A stretch of DNA of 64,000 nt, from contig NTJG01000018.1 in the NCBI GenBank assembly GCA_002324875.1, forward strand, positions 1-64,000, given 5' to 3'. A program made the position numbers and the translations under genes. The stretch comes from Lysobacteraceae bacterium NML93-0793. GTDB lineage: Bacteria; Pseudomonadota; Gammaproteobacteria; Xanthomonadales; Xanthomonadaceae. Below the pieces are notes generated by a model, which was not told where the DNA came from, did not search any database, and worked only from the letters and a program-made list of their open reading frames with translations. Positions within the stretch are counted from its first letter, which is position 1. The number at the start of each line of letters is the position of its first letter. This document shows positions 51,756 to 61,858 of this stretch, in pieces.

Positions 51756-52277
51756 TCAGCGCCTGCGGGGCGTCTTCACCGGTGCAGTCTGCCCCTCCAG
51801 CAGCGGCAGCTGCCCTTCACCCGGCAGATCGCGCTCCAGCCGGTCGAGCTCCTCGCGGAAATCGGCGACATCCTCGAACGACCGGTAGACCGATGCGAAG
51901 CGCACGAAGCCGACGTGGTCGAGCTTGCGCAGTTCGCCGATCACGAACTCGCCCACCCGCCGCGACGAGACCTCGCGTTCGGCGGTCATGCGCAGGTGAT
52001 GCACCACCGCGCGCACCGCGGCTTCCACCTCTTCCTCGGACACCGGCCGCTTGTGCAGCGCGCGGTCCATGCTCAGCCGCAGCTTCTTCGCGTCGAACGG
52101 CTCGCGCCGGCCGTCATCCTTGATGATCGCCGGCAGCTTCAGCTCGATCGTCTCCAGCGTGCTGAAGCGCTCGCCGCAGGCCTCGCACTCACGCCGACGA
52201 CGGATCGTCGCGCCGTCCTCGGACACGCGCGAATCGATGACGCGGGTATCGGTGTGCTGGCAGAAGGGGCAGTGCAT
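51756..52277 (-). CDS. nrdR: Transcriptional repressor NrdR
   Basis: An ATP/dATP-sensing repressor of ribonucleotide reductase genes. 173 residues: an N-terminal zinc ribbon ([17 protein letters not shown]...CEACGERF, four cysteines), then an ATP-cone domain ([24 protein letters not shown]). The Arg/Pro C-terminal tail is short and variable. It lies between glyA and ribD, the standard order glyA-nrdR-ribD. Confidence 0.97.
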   Translation of the reverse strand: MHCPFCQHTDTRVIDSRVSEDGATIRRRRECEACGERFSTLETIELKLPAIIKDDGRREPFDAKKLRLSMDRALHKRPVSEEEVEAAVRAVVHHLRMTAEREVSSRRVGEFVIGELRKLDHVGFVRFASVYRSFEDVADFREELDRLERDLPGEGQLPLLEGQTAPVKTPRRR

Positions 52278-52283
52278 CAGGCG

Positions 52284-52376
52284 TGGGGATTCGGGAGTGG
52301 GGAGTGGGGATTCGAGACAGCGGAATTCTGCCGGATGTGGCGCTTTGCCAATCCCGAATCCCCAATCCCGAATCCC
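52284..52376. repeat. Inverted GATTCG-type repeats between nrdR and glyA
   Basis: GTGGGGATTCGGGAGTGGGG followed by AGTGGGGATTCG (52284-52315) faces CCAATCCCGAATCCCCAATC followed by CCGAATCCC (52348-52376), with about 32 bases between arms. Same family as the repeats around ftsZ, ftsA and ftsQ. They fill nearly the whole nrdR-glyA spacer. Confidence 0.8.
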
Positions 52377-52382
52377 GGCGTC

Positions 52383-53651
52383 TCAGCCATACACCGGATA
52401 TTTCGCGCATTGCGCAGCGACCTTGTCGCGCACCGCGGCGATCACGGCCTCGTCGGCCGGCGCATCGAGCACGTCGCAGATCCAGTGCGCGAGGTCCGCG
52501 CAGTCCTGCTCGAGGTAGCCGCGCGTGGTCACCGCCGGCGTGCCCAGGCGCAGGCCCGAGGTCACGAAGGGCTTGCGCGGGTCGCCGGGCACGGAGTTCT
52601 TGTTGACGGTGATGTGGGCGCGGCCGAGGGCGTCTTCCGCGTCCTTGCCGCTGACGTCCTTGCCGATCATGTCGACCAGCATCAGATGGTTCTCGGTGCC
52701 GCCGGAGACGATCTTGTAGCCACGCTCGACGATCACCTTCGCCATCGCCTGTGAGTTCTTCACCACCTGCTGCTGGTAGGTCTTGAACTCCGGCTCCAGC
52801 GCTTCCTTGAAGGCCACGGCCTTGGCCGCGATCACGTGCATCAGCGGGCCGCCCTGGATGCCCGGGAACACCACCGACTGCAGCTTCTTCTCCAGCTCGT
52901 CGAACTTGTCGCCGGCGCCTTCGCGGCTGGCAATGATGATCCCGCCGCGCGGGCCGCGCAGGGTCTTGTGCGTGGTCGAGGTCACCACGTGCGCGTGCGG
53001 CAGCGGGGTCGGGTAGACGCCTGCGGCGACGAGGCCGGCCACATGCGCCATGTCGACGAACAGGTAGGCACCGACCTTGTCGGCGATCGCGCGGAAGCGC
53101 GCCCAGTCGATCTTCTGCGAATACGCCGAGAAGCCGGCAACGACCATCTTGGGCGTGTGCTCGACGGCGAGGCGCTCGACCTCGTCGTAATCGATCAGGC
53201 CGGCCTCGTTCACGCCGTACTGCACCGCGTTGTAGAGCTTGCCCGAGGCGTTGACCTTGGCGCCGTGGGTGAGGTGGCCGCCGTGCGCCAGGCTCATGCC
53301 GAGGATGGTGTCGCCGGCCTGCAGCAGCGCCTGGTAGACGGCCTGGTTGGCCTGCGAGCCCGAGTGTGGCTGCACGTTGGCGTAGTCGGCGCCGAACAGC
53401 TGCTTGAGCCGGTCGATCGCCAGCTGCTCGGCGACGTCGACGTACTCGCAACCGCCGTAGTAGCGCTTGCCCGGGTAGCCCTCGGCGTACTTGTTGGTCA
53501 GCTGGCTGCCCTGGGCCTGCATCACCAGCGCGCTGCAGTAGTTCTCCGAGGCGATCAGCTCGACGTGGTCCTCCTGCCGGCGGACCTCGCTGGCGATGGC
53601 CTGGGCGAGATCGGGATCGTACTGGTCGAGACGGGCGGCGAGCTGGAACAT
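52383..53651 (-). CDS. glyA: Serine hydroxymethyltransferase
   Basis: A PLP enzyme that interconverts serine and glycine while charging tetrahydrofolate, the main source of one-carbon units. 422 residues (family about 417) with [38 protein letters not shown] and the Schiff-base lysine in [15 protein letters not shown] (about residue 230). Start ATG 53651. A -10-like TACAAT (minus strand, 53688-53693) lies 37 bases upstream, in the divergent region shared with ettA. Confidence 0.98.
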   Translation of the reverse strand: MFQLAARLDQYDPDLAQAIASEVRRQEDHVELIASENYCSALVMQAQGSQLTNKYAEGYPGKRYYGGCEYVDVAEQLAIDRLKQLFGADYANVQPHSGSQANQAVYQALLQAGDTILGMSLAHGGHLTHGAKVNASGKLYNAVQYGVNEAGLIDYDEVERLAVEHTPKMVVAGFSAYSQKIDWARFRAIADKVGAYLFVDMAHVAGLVAAGVYPTPLPHAHVVTSTTHKTLRGPRGGIIIASREGAGDKFDELEKKLQSVVFPGIQGGPLMHVIAAKAVAFKEALEPEFKTYQQQVVKNSQAMAKVIVERGYKIVSGGTENHLMLVDMIGKDVSGKDAEDALGRAHITVNKNSVPGDPRKPFVTSGLRLGTPAVTTRGYLEQDCADLAHWICDVLDAPADEAVIAAVRDKVAAQCAKYPVYG

Positions 53652-53737
53652 CGAAGGCTCCGGAAGACGTGAACGGCAGGGCCGGCCATTGTAGCGCCCG
53701 CCCCCGCCCGGCGCCGGCCCGGGCGGGCGCGAGCCGC

Positions 53738-53743
53738 TATAAT
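53738..53743 (+). promoter_or_regulatory. Probable -10 element of ettA
   Basis: A perfect TATAAT in an extremely GC-rich context, 72 bases before the ettA start. No recognisable -35. Confidence 0.5.
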
Positions 53744-53814
53744 CGGCGCCATCCCTTCATCCCCCGACGCCGCCCCACCGGGCCCCGGCGCGGGCCGGCG
53801 CAACCGGAGCCCCC

Positions 53815-55476
53815 ATGTCGCAATACATCTACACCATGAACCGCGTGTCCAAGGTGGTCCCGCCGAAGCGGCAGATCATCAAGGACATCTCGCTGTCGTT
53901 CTTCCCCGGCGCGAAGATCGGCCTGCTCGGTCTCAACGGCGCGGGCAAGTCCACGGTGCTGCGGATCATGGCCGGCGTGGATACCGATTTCGAAGGCGAG
54001 GCCCGGCCCCAGCCCGGCACCAAGGTCGGCTATCTCGAGCAGGAGCCGCAGCTCGATCCCGAAATGACGGTGCGCGAGGCCGTCGAGGAAGGCGTGGGCG
54101 AGGTGCTGCAGGCCCAGGCCGCGCTGGACAAGATCTACGACGCCTACGCCGAGGAAGGCGCGGACTTCGACGCCCTGGCCAAGGAGCAGGAGCGCCTCGA
54201 GGCCATCCTCGCCGCCGGGGATGCGCATACGCTGGAAAACCAGCTGGAAGTCGCCGCCGACGCGCTGCGCCTGCCGCCGTGGGACGCGAAGATCGGCAAC
54301 CTGTCGGGCGGCGAGAAGCGCCGCGTCGCGCTGTGCCGCCTGCTGCTGCAGAAGCCGGACATGCTGCTGCTCGACGAACCGACCAACCATCTCGACGCCG
54401 AATCGGTGGAGTGGCTGGAGCAGTTCCTCGCCCGCTACACCGGCACCGTCGTCGCGGTCACCCATGACCGCTACTTCCTCGACAACGCGGCCGAGTGGAT
54501 CCTCGAACTCGACCGCGGCCGCGGCATCCCGTGGAAGGGCAACTACACCGAGTGGCTCACCCAGAAGGACGAGCGCCTCAAGCAGGAAGACAACCAGGAA
54601 AAGGCCCGCCAGAAGGCGATCCAGAAGGAACTGGAATGGTCGCGCCAGAACGCCAAGGGCGGCCGCTCCAAGGGCAAGGCGCGCCTGGCCCGTCTGGAGG
54701 AGCTGCAGTCGCAGGACTACCAGAAGCGCAACGAGACCAACGAGATCTTCATCCCGCCGGGCGAGCGCCTGGGCAACTCGGTGATGGAGTTCAAGAACGT
54801 CAGCAAGAAGTTCGGCGACCGGCTGCTGATCGACAACCTGTCGATGATCATTCCGCCGGGCGCGATCGTCGGCATCATCGGCCCCAACGGCGCGGGCAAG
54901 TCCACGCTGTTCAAGATGATCACCGGTCAGGAGAAGCCCGATTCGGGCGAGATCGTCGTCGGGCCGACCGTGCAGCTGTCGTACGTCGACCAGAGCCGCG
55001 ACAAGCTCGAAGGCAACCACAACGTCTTCCAGGAAATCTCCGGCGGCCTCGACATCCTCAACATCAACGGCACCGAGATCCAGTCGCGCGCCTACATCGG
55101 CCGCTTCAACTTCAAGGGCCAGGACCAGCAGAAGATGGTCGGCACCCTGTCGGGCGGTGAGCGCGGTCGCCTGCACATGGCCAAGACGCTGCTGCAGGGC
55201 GGCAACGTGCTGCTGCTCGACGAACCCTCGAACGACCTCGACATCGAAACCCTGCGTGCGCTCGAAGACGCGCTGCTGGAATTCCCCGGCAACACCTTCG
55301 TGATCTCGCACGACCGCTGGTTCCTCGATCGCATCGCCACGCACATCATCGCGTTCGAAGGCGACAGCCACGTCGAGTTCTTCCAGGGCAACTACCGCGA
55401 GTACGAGGAAGACAAGAAGCGCCGCATGGGCGACGATGCCGGCCCGAAGCGTCTTCGCTTCAAGGCGCTGAAGTAA
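53815..55476 (+). CDS. ettA: Energy-dependent translational throttle protein EttA (ABC-F)
   Basis: A cytoplasmic ABC-F ATPase that binds the ribosomal E site and couples translation to the ATP/ADP ratio. 553 residues with two ABC domains: Walker A GLNGAGKST and GPNGAGKST, signatures LSGGEKRRV and LSGGERGRL, Walker B MLLLDEPTNHLD and VLLLDEPSNDLD. The arm insertion in domain 1 and the basic linker (about residues 245-305, GGRSKGKARLARLEELQ) are as in EttA. The start MSQYIYTMNRVSK is diagnostic. Confidence 0.96.
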   Translation: MSQYIYTMNRVSKVVPPKRQIIKDISLSFFPGAKIGLLGLNGAGKSTVLRIMAGVDTDFEGEARPQPGTKVGYLEQEPQLDPEMTVREAVEEGVGEVLQAQAALDKIYDAYAEEGADFDALAKEQERLEAILAAGDAHTLENQLEVAADALRLPPWDAKIGNLSGGEKRRVALCRLLLQKPDMLLLDEPTNHLDAESVEWLEQFLARYTGTVVAVTHDRYFLDNAAEWILELDRGRGIPWKGNYTEWLTQKDERLKQEDNQEKARQKAIQKELEWSRQNAKGGRSKGKARLARLEELQSQDYQKRNETNEIFIPPGERLGNSVMEFKNVSKKFGDRLLIDNLSMIIPPGAIVGIIGPNGAGKSTLFKMITGQEKPDSGEIVVGPTVQLSYVDQSRDKLEGNHNVFQEISGGLDILNINGTEIQSRAYIGRFNFKGQDQQKMVGTLSGGERGRLHMAKTLLQGGNVLLLDEPSNDLDIETLRALEDALLEFPGNTFVISHDRWFLDRIATHIIAFEGDSHVEFFQGNYREYEEDKKRRMGDDAGPKRLRFKALK

Positions 55477-55493
55477 GTCTCTGCGCCCGCCCG

Positions 55494-56056
55494 ATGCGCA
55501 TGCCGTACGCGCCATTGCTGACCGCGGCCGCCCTGCTGGGCGCCTGCGGTGGCGGCGCAGCCGGCACGCCGCCGCGCGCGGACGCCGCGTCTGTGACACG
55601 GGGCGTCGACATCGACGACACGTCCCTGGATTTCACCGACGGCGCTGCTGCGGAACTGCGCACCCGGGCGACGGCCGTCCCGCCCGCGCTGCGGCACGCG
55701 GTCGCCACACGTGCCGATGCACGCGCGCGGGAAAACGACTGCCAGCGCTATCCGGATGCCGACCGCGTGTTCGCCCTGCGGGTCGACGGCCATGTCGCCC
55801 CGGAGGGGCTCGCCGTCTACACGCTCGAAGGCTGCGGCGGCGGCAACAATTACGTCCGCCAACTGCTGGTGCTGCGCAGCGTCGGCGGCACTTGGCATCC
55901 GGTGATCGAGACCGTGCTCGGCGCCAAGCACGCCACGCGCCGGATCCATGGGATCACACCCGACGCCCTCATCCTCGGCCCGTCCGGCGACATGCCCGGC
56001 TCGAGCGAGGCGCCGCCCGACAGCGTGCCGCTGCCGCCCCGCGGGGGACCATCGCG

Positions 56057-56060
<4 letters not shown>
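55494..56060 (+). CDS. Small putative lipoprotein of unknown function
   Basis: 188 residues. The signal ends LLGAC (Cys18), followed by a Gly-rich linker and a domain of about 130 residues with a likely disulfide pair (NDCQRYPDADRVF and LEGCGGGNNYVRQLLVLRSV). No family is recognised. It lies 17 bases behind ettA and overlaps map by four bases (ATGA), so it is co-translated with a methionine aminopeptidase of unrelated function. Confidence 0.7.
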
Positions 56061-56794
<734 letters not shown>

Positions 56795-56804
56795 GGTCCC
56801 CTCC

Positions 56805-57635
56805 ATGACGCCCACCTTCATGCAGGCGCTGCGTGCGCGCTGGCAATCCGCCGACACGCTGGTCTGCGTCGGTCTCGATCCCGAGCCGGCGAAGTTTCCT
56901 GCGCGCTTCGGCGGTGATGCCGATGCGGTGTTCGCGTTCTGCCGCGACATCGCCGATGCGACCGCCGGATACGCCTGCGCGTTCAAGCCGCAGATCGCGC
57001 ACTTCGCGGCCCTCGGCGCGGAAGACGCGCTGCAGCGGCTGATCGCCCACCTGCATGCCGCGCATCCGGGGGTGCCGGTGATTCTCGACGCCAAGCGCGG
57101 CGACATCGGCAGCACCGCGCAGCGTTATGTCGCCGAGGCCTTCGAACGCTTCGATGCCGATGCGGTGACGGTGAACCCGTATCTGGGTCGCGATTCCGTG
57201 CAACCGTTCCTCGATCGCGACGACAAGGGCGTGGTGATCCTGTGCCGCACCTCGAATCCGGGCGCAGCCGATCTGCAGGACCTGCCGATCGCGCACGCGG
57301 GCAGCACGCGCCCGCTGTACCAGCACGTCGCCGAGACCATCGCGCGCGAGTGGAACGGGCACGGCAACGTGTCGCTGGTGGTCGGCGCCACCTGGCCCGG
57401 ACAGCTGCGCGAGGTGCGCGCGATCGTCGGCGACATGCCCTTCCTGGTGCCGGGCGTCGGCGCCCAGGGCGGCGATGTCGAAGCCGTGGTCACGAACGCG
57501 AAGACGGCCGACGGCACCGGCCTGATGGTCAGCTCCTCACGCGCGATCCTCTACGCCTCGAACGGCGACGATTACGCCGACGCCGCCGCGCACGAAGCCC
57601 GTACGCTGCGCGACGCGATCAACCGGCACCGCTGA
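56805..57635 (+). CDS. pyrF: Orotidine-5'-phosphate decarboxylase, type 2
   Basis: Catalyses the last step of UMP synthesis. 276 residues. The catalytic array is VILDAKRGDIGSTA (D-x-K-x-x-D). TLVCVGLDPEPAKFP at the start, VTVNPYLGRDSV and FLVPGVGAQGGD (phosphate binding) identify the longer type 2 subfamily. It is 10 bases after map and converges with the DUF1501 gene, 15 bases away. Confidence 0.96.
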   Translation: MTPTFMQALRARWQSADTLVCVGLDPEPAKFPARFGGDADAVFAFCRDIADATAGYACAFKPQIAHFAALGAEDALQRLIAHLHAAHPGVPVILDAKRGDIGSTAQRYVAEAFERFDADAVTVNPYLGRDSVQPFLDRDDKGVVILCRTSNPGAADLQDLPIAHAGSTRPLYQHVAETIAREWNGHGNVSLVVGATWPGQLREVRAIVGDMPFLVPGVGAQGGDVEAVVTNAKTADGTGLMVSSSRAILYASNGDDYADAAAHEARTLRDAINRHR

Positions 57636-57650
57636 CGCCGGCCGGACACC

Positions 57651-59105
57651 TCAACCGAGGAAGTCGAGGACCGGCCGGTCGAAATTGCCGAGGCCCGGGA
57701 ATACCGTCGGCAGATCGGCGTCCGGCACGCCGAGCCAGCGCGCGACGGTCGCACCGAACTGGTTGGTCGAGGTCGTGGGAATCATCCGGCCGCGTTCGAC
57801 CGCCTGCGGGCCGTCGAGCTCGAGCAGCGGATACGCGCCGTGCACCCGGCGTCCCCGCAGCGGGCCACCCGCGGTCGACGCGCCGCCCATCATCAGCTGC
57901 ACGCCGCCCCAGGCATGGTCGGTGCCGTTGCCGTTGCTGTTGAGGGTGCGTCCGAAGTCGCTCATCGTGAACGTGACCACGTCGTTGAGCGCGCCCACTT
58001 CGGTCAGCGCGTCACGGAACGCGGACAGGCCGTCGCTCAGGCGGGCGAGCAGACGCGCGTGGCTGCTGTCGGCCATCTGGTTGTCATGCGTGTCGAAGCC
58101 GCCGAGCGTGGCGTAGTAGATCTGCCGCGAGTGGTTGATCGCGCTGCCGCGGCTGGCCTTGATCATCCGCGCGATCATGCGCAGCTGCGAGGCCAGGCTT
58201 TCGTTCGCCGGGAATGCGGTGGTGATGTCGCCACCGTTGGCCGGATCGAGCGCGGCGCGCAGCGTGTCGCTGATCTGCATCGTGCCCTCGCCGAGCACGG
58301 CGTAGTGGTCCTGCATGATCGGCGTGTAGCGGCGCGCGAGCATCGCTTCCAGCGCCTCGCGGCGGATGCGCTCGGCCGCATTGGTGGTGCTGGTGAAGCG
58401 GCGCAGCGCGACCGGCCCGCCACTGCCCATGCCGTAGGCGGTGGTCGCACTGCCGGTCTGGAACAGGTTGTTGCCCGAGAGCGAGATCGTCGGCGGCAGC
58501 GTCGCCAGCCCGCCCGCATTGGCGAACTCAAGGCGGTCGGCGCAGCGCCCGCCCCAGCCGGTGGTCGAGCTGGCCAGTTCCGATTCGCCGCGCATCCACA
58601 GCCGCTGCTGGTCGTTGTGCGAATACAGCGCCATCGGCAGGCGCCGGCTGCGCGCGATGTACTCGGCCTTGGTCACCGGTTGCACCAGCGTGCCGACATT
58701 GGCCATGAAACCGAGTTCACCGCGGTCGAACAGCGGCTTGAGCGACGCGCAGGCCGGATGCAGGCCCCAGGGCTTGCCGGCCGTGTCGGTCACCTGCACC
58801 AGCGCATCGCGTGCCAGGCCGAGGCCCTGGGCGTTGGTGCTCGCGTTGAATACGCCGCCGCGACTGGCGAGGTAGACGTCGTGCTCTTCGCGCACATGCG
58901 GCACGAGCATGTTGAAGGAGTCGTTGCCGCCCAGCAGGAAGATGCAGACCGCGGCGCGGTAGCCGCCGGTGGCGGCCGGTACGGCGGCGAGGGCACGGCC
59001 CATGAGTTCGAGCTGGGGCAGCGTGGCCACGGCGGCGCCGCCGGCGAGCAGCGTGCCCAGACGCGCGAGGAACTGGCGGCGCGAGGCGCGGGAGTGAGTA
59101 TCCAT
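57651..59105 (-). CDS. DUF1501 family Tat-exported protein
   Basis: 484 residues with a twin-arginine signal (ASRRQFLARLGTLLAGGAAVATL), followed by the DUF1501 fold, a sulfatase/alkaline-phosphatase relative: CIFLLGGNDSFNMLVP near residue 53, LGGFDTHDNQ and VVTFTMSDFGRTLNSNGNGTDHAWGG near the C-terminus. Such proteins usually sit beside a DUF1800 gene, as here (7-base gap), but neither has an assigned reaction. Folding before export via Tat suggests a metal cofactor. Confidence 0.85.
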   Translation of the reverse strand: MDTHSRASRRQFLARLGTLLAGGAAVATLPQLELMGRALAAVPAATGGYRAAVCIFLLGGNDSFNMLVPHVREEHDVYLASRGGVFNASTNAQGLGLARDALVQVTDTAGKPWGLHPACASLKPLFDRGELGFMANVGTLVQPVTKAEYIARSRRLPMALYSHNDQQRLWMRGESELASSTTGWGGRCADRLEFANAGGLATLPPTISLSGNNLFQTGSATTAYGMGSGGPVALRRFTSTTNAAERIRREALEAMLARRYTPIMQDHYAVLGEGTMQISDTLRAALDPANGGDITTAFPANESLASQLRMIARMIKASRGSAINHSRQIYYATLGGFDTHDNQMADSSHARLLARLSDGLSAFRDALTEVGALNDVVTFTMSDFGRTLNSNGNGTDHAWGGVQLMMGGASTAGGPLRGRRVHGAYPLLELDGPQAVERGRMIPTTSTNQFGATVARWLGVPDADLPTVFPGLGNFDRPVLDFLG

Positions 59106-59112
59106 GAGGCCC

Positions 59113-60855
59113 TCAGCGCTGGATGACGAATTCGGGGGACGCGACCGCCAGCTGCACCAGCGAGCGCACGCGCTCGTCGGCGGGCCGCCGCTCGGCCCGC
59201 AGGCGGTCGAGCATCTGCACCATCGTGGCGCGGTTGTCGCTGGTGAGCGCGCCGGCCAGCAACAACACGTTGACGCGGTCGACCATCGCGCCGTGGTTGT
59301 CCTGTTCGGCCAGCGTCAGCAGCGGCCGGATGTCGAGTACGGGCGCGGATGTGTTGGCGGTCGGTGGCGCGGTCTGCAGCTGCGACCAGCCGGCGCTGTC
59401 GAGCTGGTTGAACACGCTGGCGAACGTCGCTTCGTTGTAGAGCTGCAGTTCCGGCGCGTACAGGCCCGCGGCGCCGTTGGCGCCCTGCAGCCGGTAGTCG
59501 GGTTCGAAGAAGTTGAACACCGATGGCGAGCGCAGCGAATCCTGGGCGAGGCTGGTGGCGAAATCCCAGGAATTCGAGAAGCCGAAGTAGTACTGGCCAT
59601 CGGCACGCGGGATGTAGCGTGCGTCGAAGGCGCGCCACAGCGCGGTGAGCTGCAACAGCGGCTCGCGCGCCTTGCCGTAGGCCGCATTGTCCGCCGCCGG
59701 CGGCACCCGCGCCTCGACGTCGAGCAGGATCGCCTTGATCACACGACCGAGGTCGCCGCCGCTGCCGGTCCACACATTAGCGACACGGGCGATGTACTGC
59801 GGACTCGGATTGCTGGTGACGAAACGCTGGATCAGCTGGCGGCTGACGAACGGCGCGACGTTCGCATGCGACGACAGCGCATCGAGCATCTTCGCCAGAC
59901 TGGCCGTGCAGCTGCTGCCTTCGTTGATGACGATGCCGTTGAAGATCGTCTTCGGTTGTTCGTCGTGGAACTCGGGCACGCAGGTCATCGGGCGCGCCTC
60001 GTTGTCCGCGCCCCAGCGCCAGAACGTCTCGCGGGTATTGCCGGGCCAGGTCCAGCCGGTCAGCACGCGCGCCATGCCCTTGACCGTTTCCTGGTCGTAG
60101 GTGGGGATGGTGCGGCCCTGGGCATCGAGCCTGGGGCTGAAGTCCGCATTGCGCTGGATCAGGCCGATGGAGAACAGCTGCATCAGCTCACGCGCATAGT
60201 TCTCGTCCGGCACGATGGTGACGCGCACGCCCTGGCCGTTGGTGTAGCTGGTCGTCTTGCGGTTGGACATGTGGCTCAGATAGAGCCCCATCGCCGGATG
60301 CAGCGTCACCCGCTCCACCAGCTGGCGATAGCTGCCGAACGCGCCCTGCGCGAGCATGTCCTGGTAGTTGCTGATGCGGCCGAAGTTGGCCGTGTTGTAG
60401 TCGCGGTCGGAGACCACGAAGATCTCGCTGAGCGCGAAGCCCATGCGCATGCGCAGCTGGTCGGGCCGTGTCGTCGCTTGCCAGAGCCAGTAGTTGCGGC
60501 GCTCGGCGTAATTGAGCTGGGCCACCGGGATCGACAGGATGTGCGGCGTGACCAGCGTGGCCGGCGTGCGCACCGGATCGAGCTGCTCGTCGATCCAGGC
60601 CGAATAGCCGATCTGGCGCAGGCGCTCGATGTCCGCGCGCGTGGGCCCGAAGGTGGCCTGGACCAGGAAGCGCGCCGCCTCGGCGTCGCTGGCCGGGATC
60701 GGCGCGAATGCCGGCGCCGGCGGCGCAGGGGTTCCCGGCGCGGGCGTGGGCGCAGGTGCGCCGGGCGCAGGCGCTTCGGAATCGCCGCCACCACCGCCAC
60801 AGGCGGACAGCAGGACGGCCGCGAGCGTCAACGACGCCCAAGCAGTTCTGGACAT
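59113..60855 (-). CDS. DUF1800 family lipoprotein
   Basis: 580 residues. The signal ends LLSAC (Cys19), followed by a Gly/Ala/Pro linker of about 30 residues. The DUF1800 domain follows, with FLVQATFGPTRADIERLRQIGYSAWIDEQLD, RMRMGFALSEIFVVSD, HPAMGLYLSHMSNRK, DENYARELMQLFSIGL and the C-terminal LVQLAVASPEFVIQR. All these are family blocks. Start ATG 60855 gives the lipoprotein signal. It is paired with DUF1501 downstream and 139 bases after two glycosyltransferases. Function unknown; a surface or periplasmic partner complex is likely. Confidence 0.88.
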   Translation of the reverse strand: MSRTAWASLTLAAVLLSACGGGGGDSEAPAPGAPAPTPAPGTPAPPAPAFAPIPASDAEAARFLVQATFGPTRADIERLRQIGYSAWIDEQLDPVRTPATLVTPHILSIPVAQLNYAERRNYWLWQATTRPDQLRMRMGFALSEIFVVSDRDYNTANFGRISNYQDMLAQGAFGSYRQLVERVTLHPAMGLYLSHMSNRKTTSYTNGQGVRVTIVPDENYARELMQLFSIGLIQRNADFSPRLDAQGRTIPTYDQETVKGMARVLTGWTWPGNTRETFWRWGADNEARPMTCVPEFHDEQPKTIFNGIVINEGSSCTASLAKMLDALSSHANVAPFVSRQLIQRFVTSNPSPQYIARVANVWTGSGGDLGRVIKAILLDVEARVPPAADNAAYGKAREPLLQLTALWRAFDARYIPRADGQYYFGFSNSWDFATSLAQDSLRSPSVFNFFEPDYRLQGANGAAGLYAPELQLYNEATFASVFNQLDSAGWSQLQTAPPTANTSAPVLDIRPLLTLAEQDNHGAMVDRVNVLLLAGALTSDNRATMVQMLDRLRAERRPADERVRSLVQLAVASPEFVIQR

Positions 60856-60994
60856 GCAGGTTCCCCGGTTGCGACGTCGACACTTTCCCCGGCGCGCAGC
60901 ATAGAGAGCCGGCGGGGCTTTGCGGCATCCGGGGTAGCCCCAGGTACGGCGGATTCTCGGGTTTGCCAAGCCAGTCACAGTTTTCGCCGGGTCG

Positions 60995-61858
60995 TCAGCC
61001 CGCGGTCCGCGCGGCCGCGCGCAGCGCCGCCACCGGAAACCGCAGCCAGACCATCGCCCACACGGCCGCGCGCACCGGCCAGGCGCGCCGGGGCGCCTCG
61101 AACCGTCGGAAGTAACGCCACAGGCCGCGGTGCTTGTGCCATTCGACGAAGACCGGGCGCGACCGGCTGGAGACGCCGCGTGCGTGCGCGACGACGATGT
61201 CGTTGGCCACGGCGACCACCGCCCCGGCCTCGCGTGCGCGGCGGCACAGGTCGAGGTCTTCGGCATGCAGGCGATAACCGGTGTCGAATCCGTCGATGCG
61301 CTCGAACAGCCGCCGCGGCAACAGCATCATCGCGCCCGAGATCGCATCGACGCGCTGCAGCGTCTGCGCCGGGTCGCGGGGTACCGACAGGTCGCGCGCC
61401 GAGGCGTGGCGCAGCATCGCGGCGAAGTCCGGATCGCGCCGGCGCGCGGCCGGATCGCGCGCGCCGTCTTCTCCGGCGAGATCGGTGCCCAGCAACGCAT
61501 CGACGTCCAGCGCCCCGGCATGCGCGCGCAGCCGCGACAGCGTGTCGGCCTCCACCAGGCAGTCGGGATTGACGAAGGCGATCCACGGCGCGTCGGCATC
61601 GCGCGCGCCCTGGTTGCAGGCGACCGCGAAGCCCGGATTGTCGGGATTGGCGATGAAGTGCAGGCGCGGGTCCAGCGACGCATGGCGCTGCACGATGGCC
61701 AGCGTGGCATCGGTGGAGCCGTTGTCGACGACCCGGATCTGGTCCACGCCCGATGCCGCGCGCAGGCGCGTGAGGCAGGTGTCGATCGTGCTGCCGCTCT
61801 GGTAGCTGACGACGACGGCGACGATGCCCGCGTGCTCCGCAGACGCAAGCCCGCTCAC
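60995..61858 (-). CDS. GT2 family glycosyltransferase
   Basis: 287 residues with a GT-A domain of the rhamnosyltransferase-like group: VVVSYQSGSTIDTCLTRL, IRVVDNGSTDATL, NPGFAVACNQGA, AFVNPDC (metal site), SGAMMLLPRRLFERIDGFDTGYRLHAEDLDLCRRA, with the usual E-D acid pair, and a short hydrophobic C-terminus. The GTG start overlaps the stop of the next gene by four bases. Its acceptor is unknown. Confidence 0.85.
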   Translation of the reverse strand: MSGLASAEHAGIVAVVVSYQSGSTIDTCLTRLRAASGVDQIRVVDNGSTDATLAIVQRHASLDPRLHFIANPDNPGFAVACNQGARDADAPWIAFVNPDCLVEADTLSRLRAHAGALDVDALLGTDLAGEDGARDPAARRRDPDFAAMLRHASARDLSVPRDPAQTLQRVDAISGAMMLLPRRLFERIDGFDTGYRLHAEDLDLCRRAREAGAVVAVANDIVVAHARGVSSRSRPVFVEWHKHRGLWRYFRRFEAPRRAWPVRAAVWAMVWLRFPVAALRAAARTAG

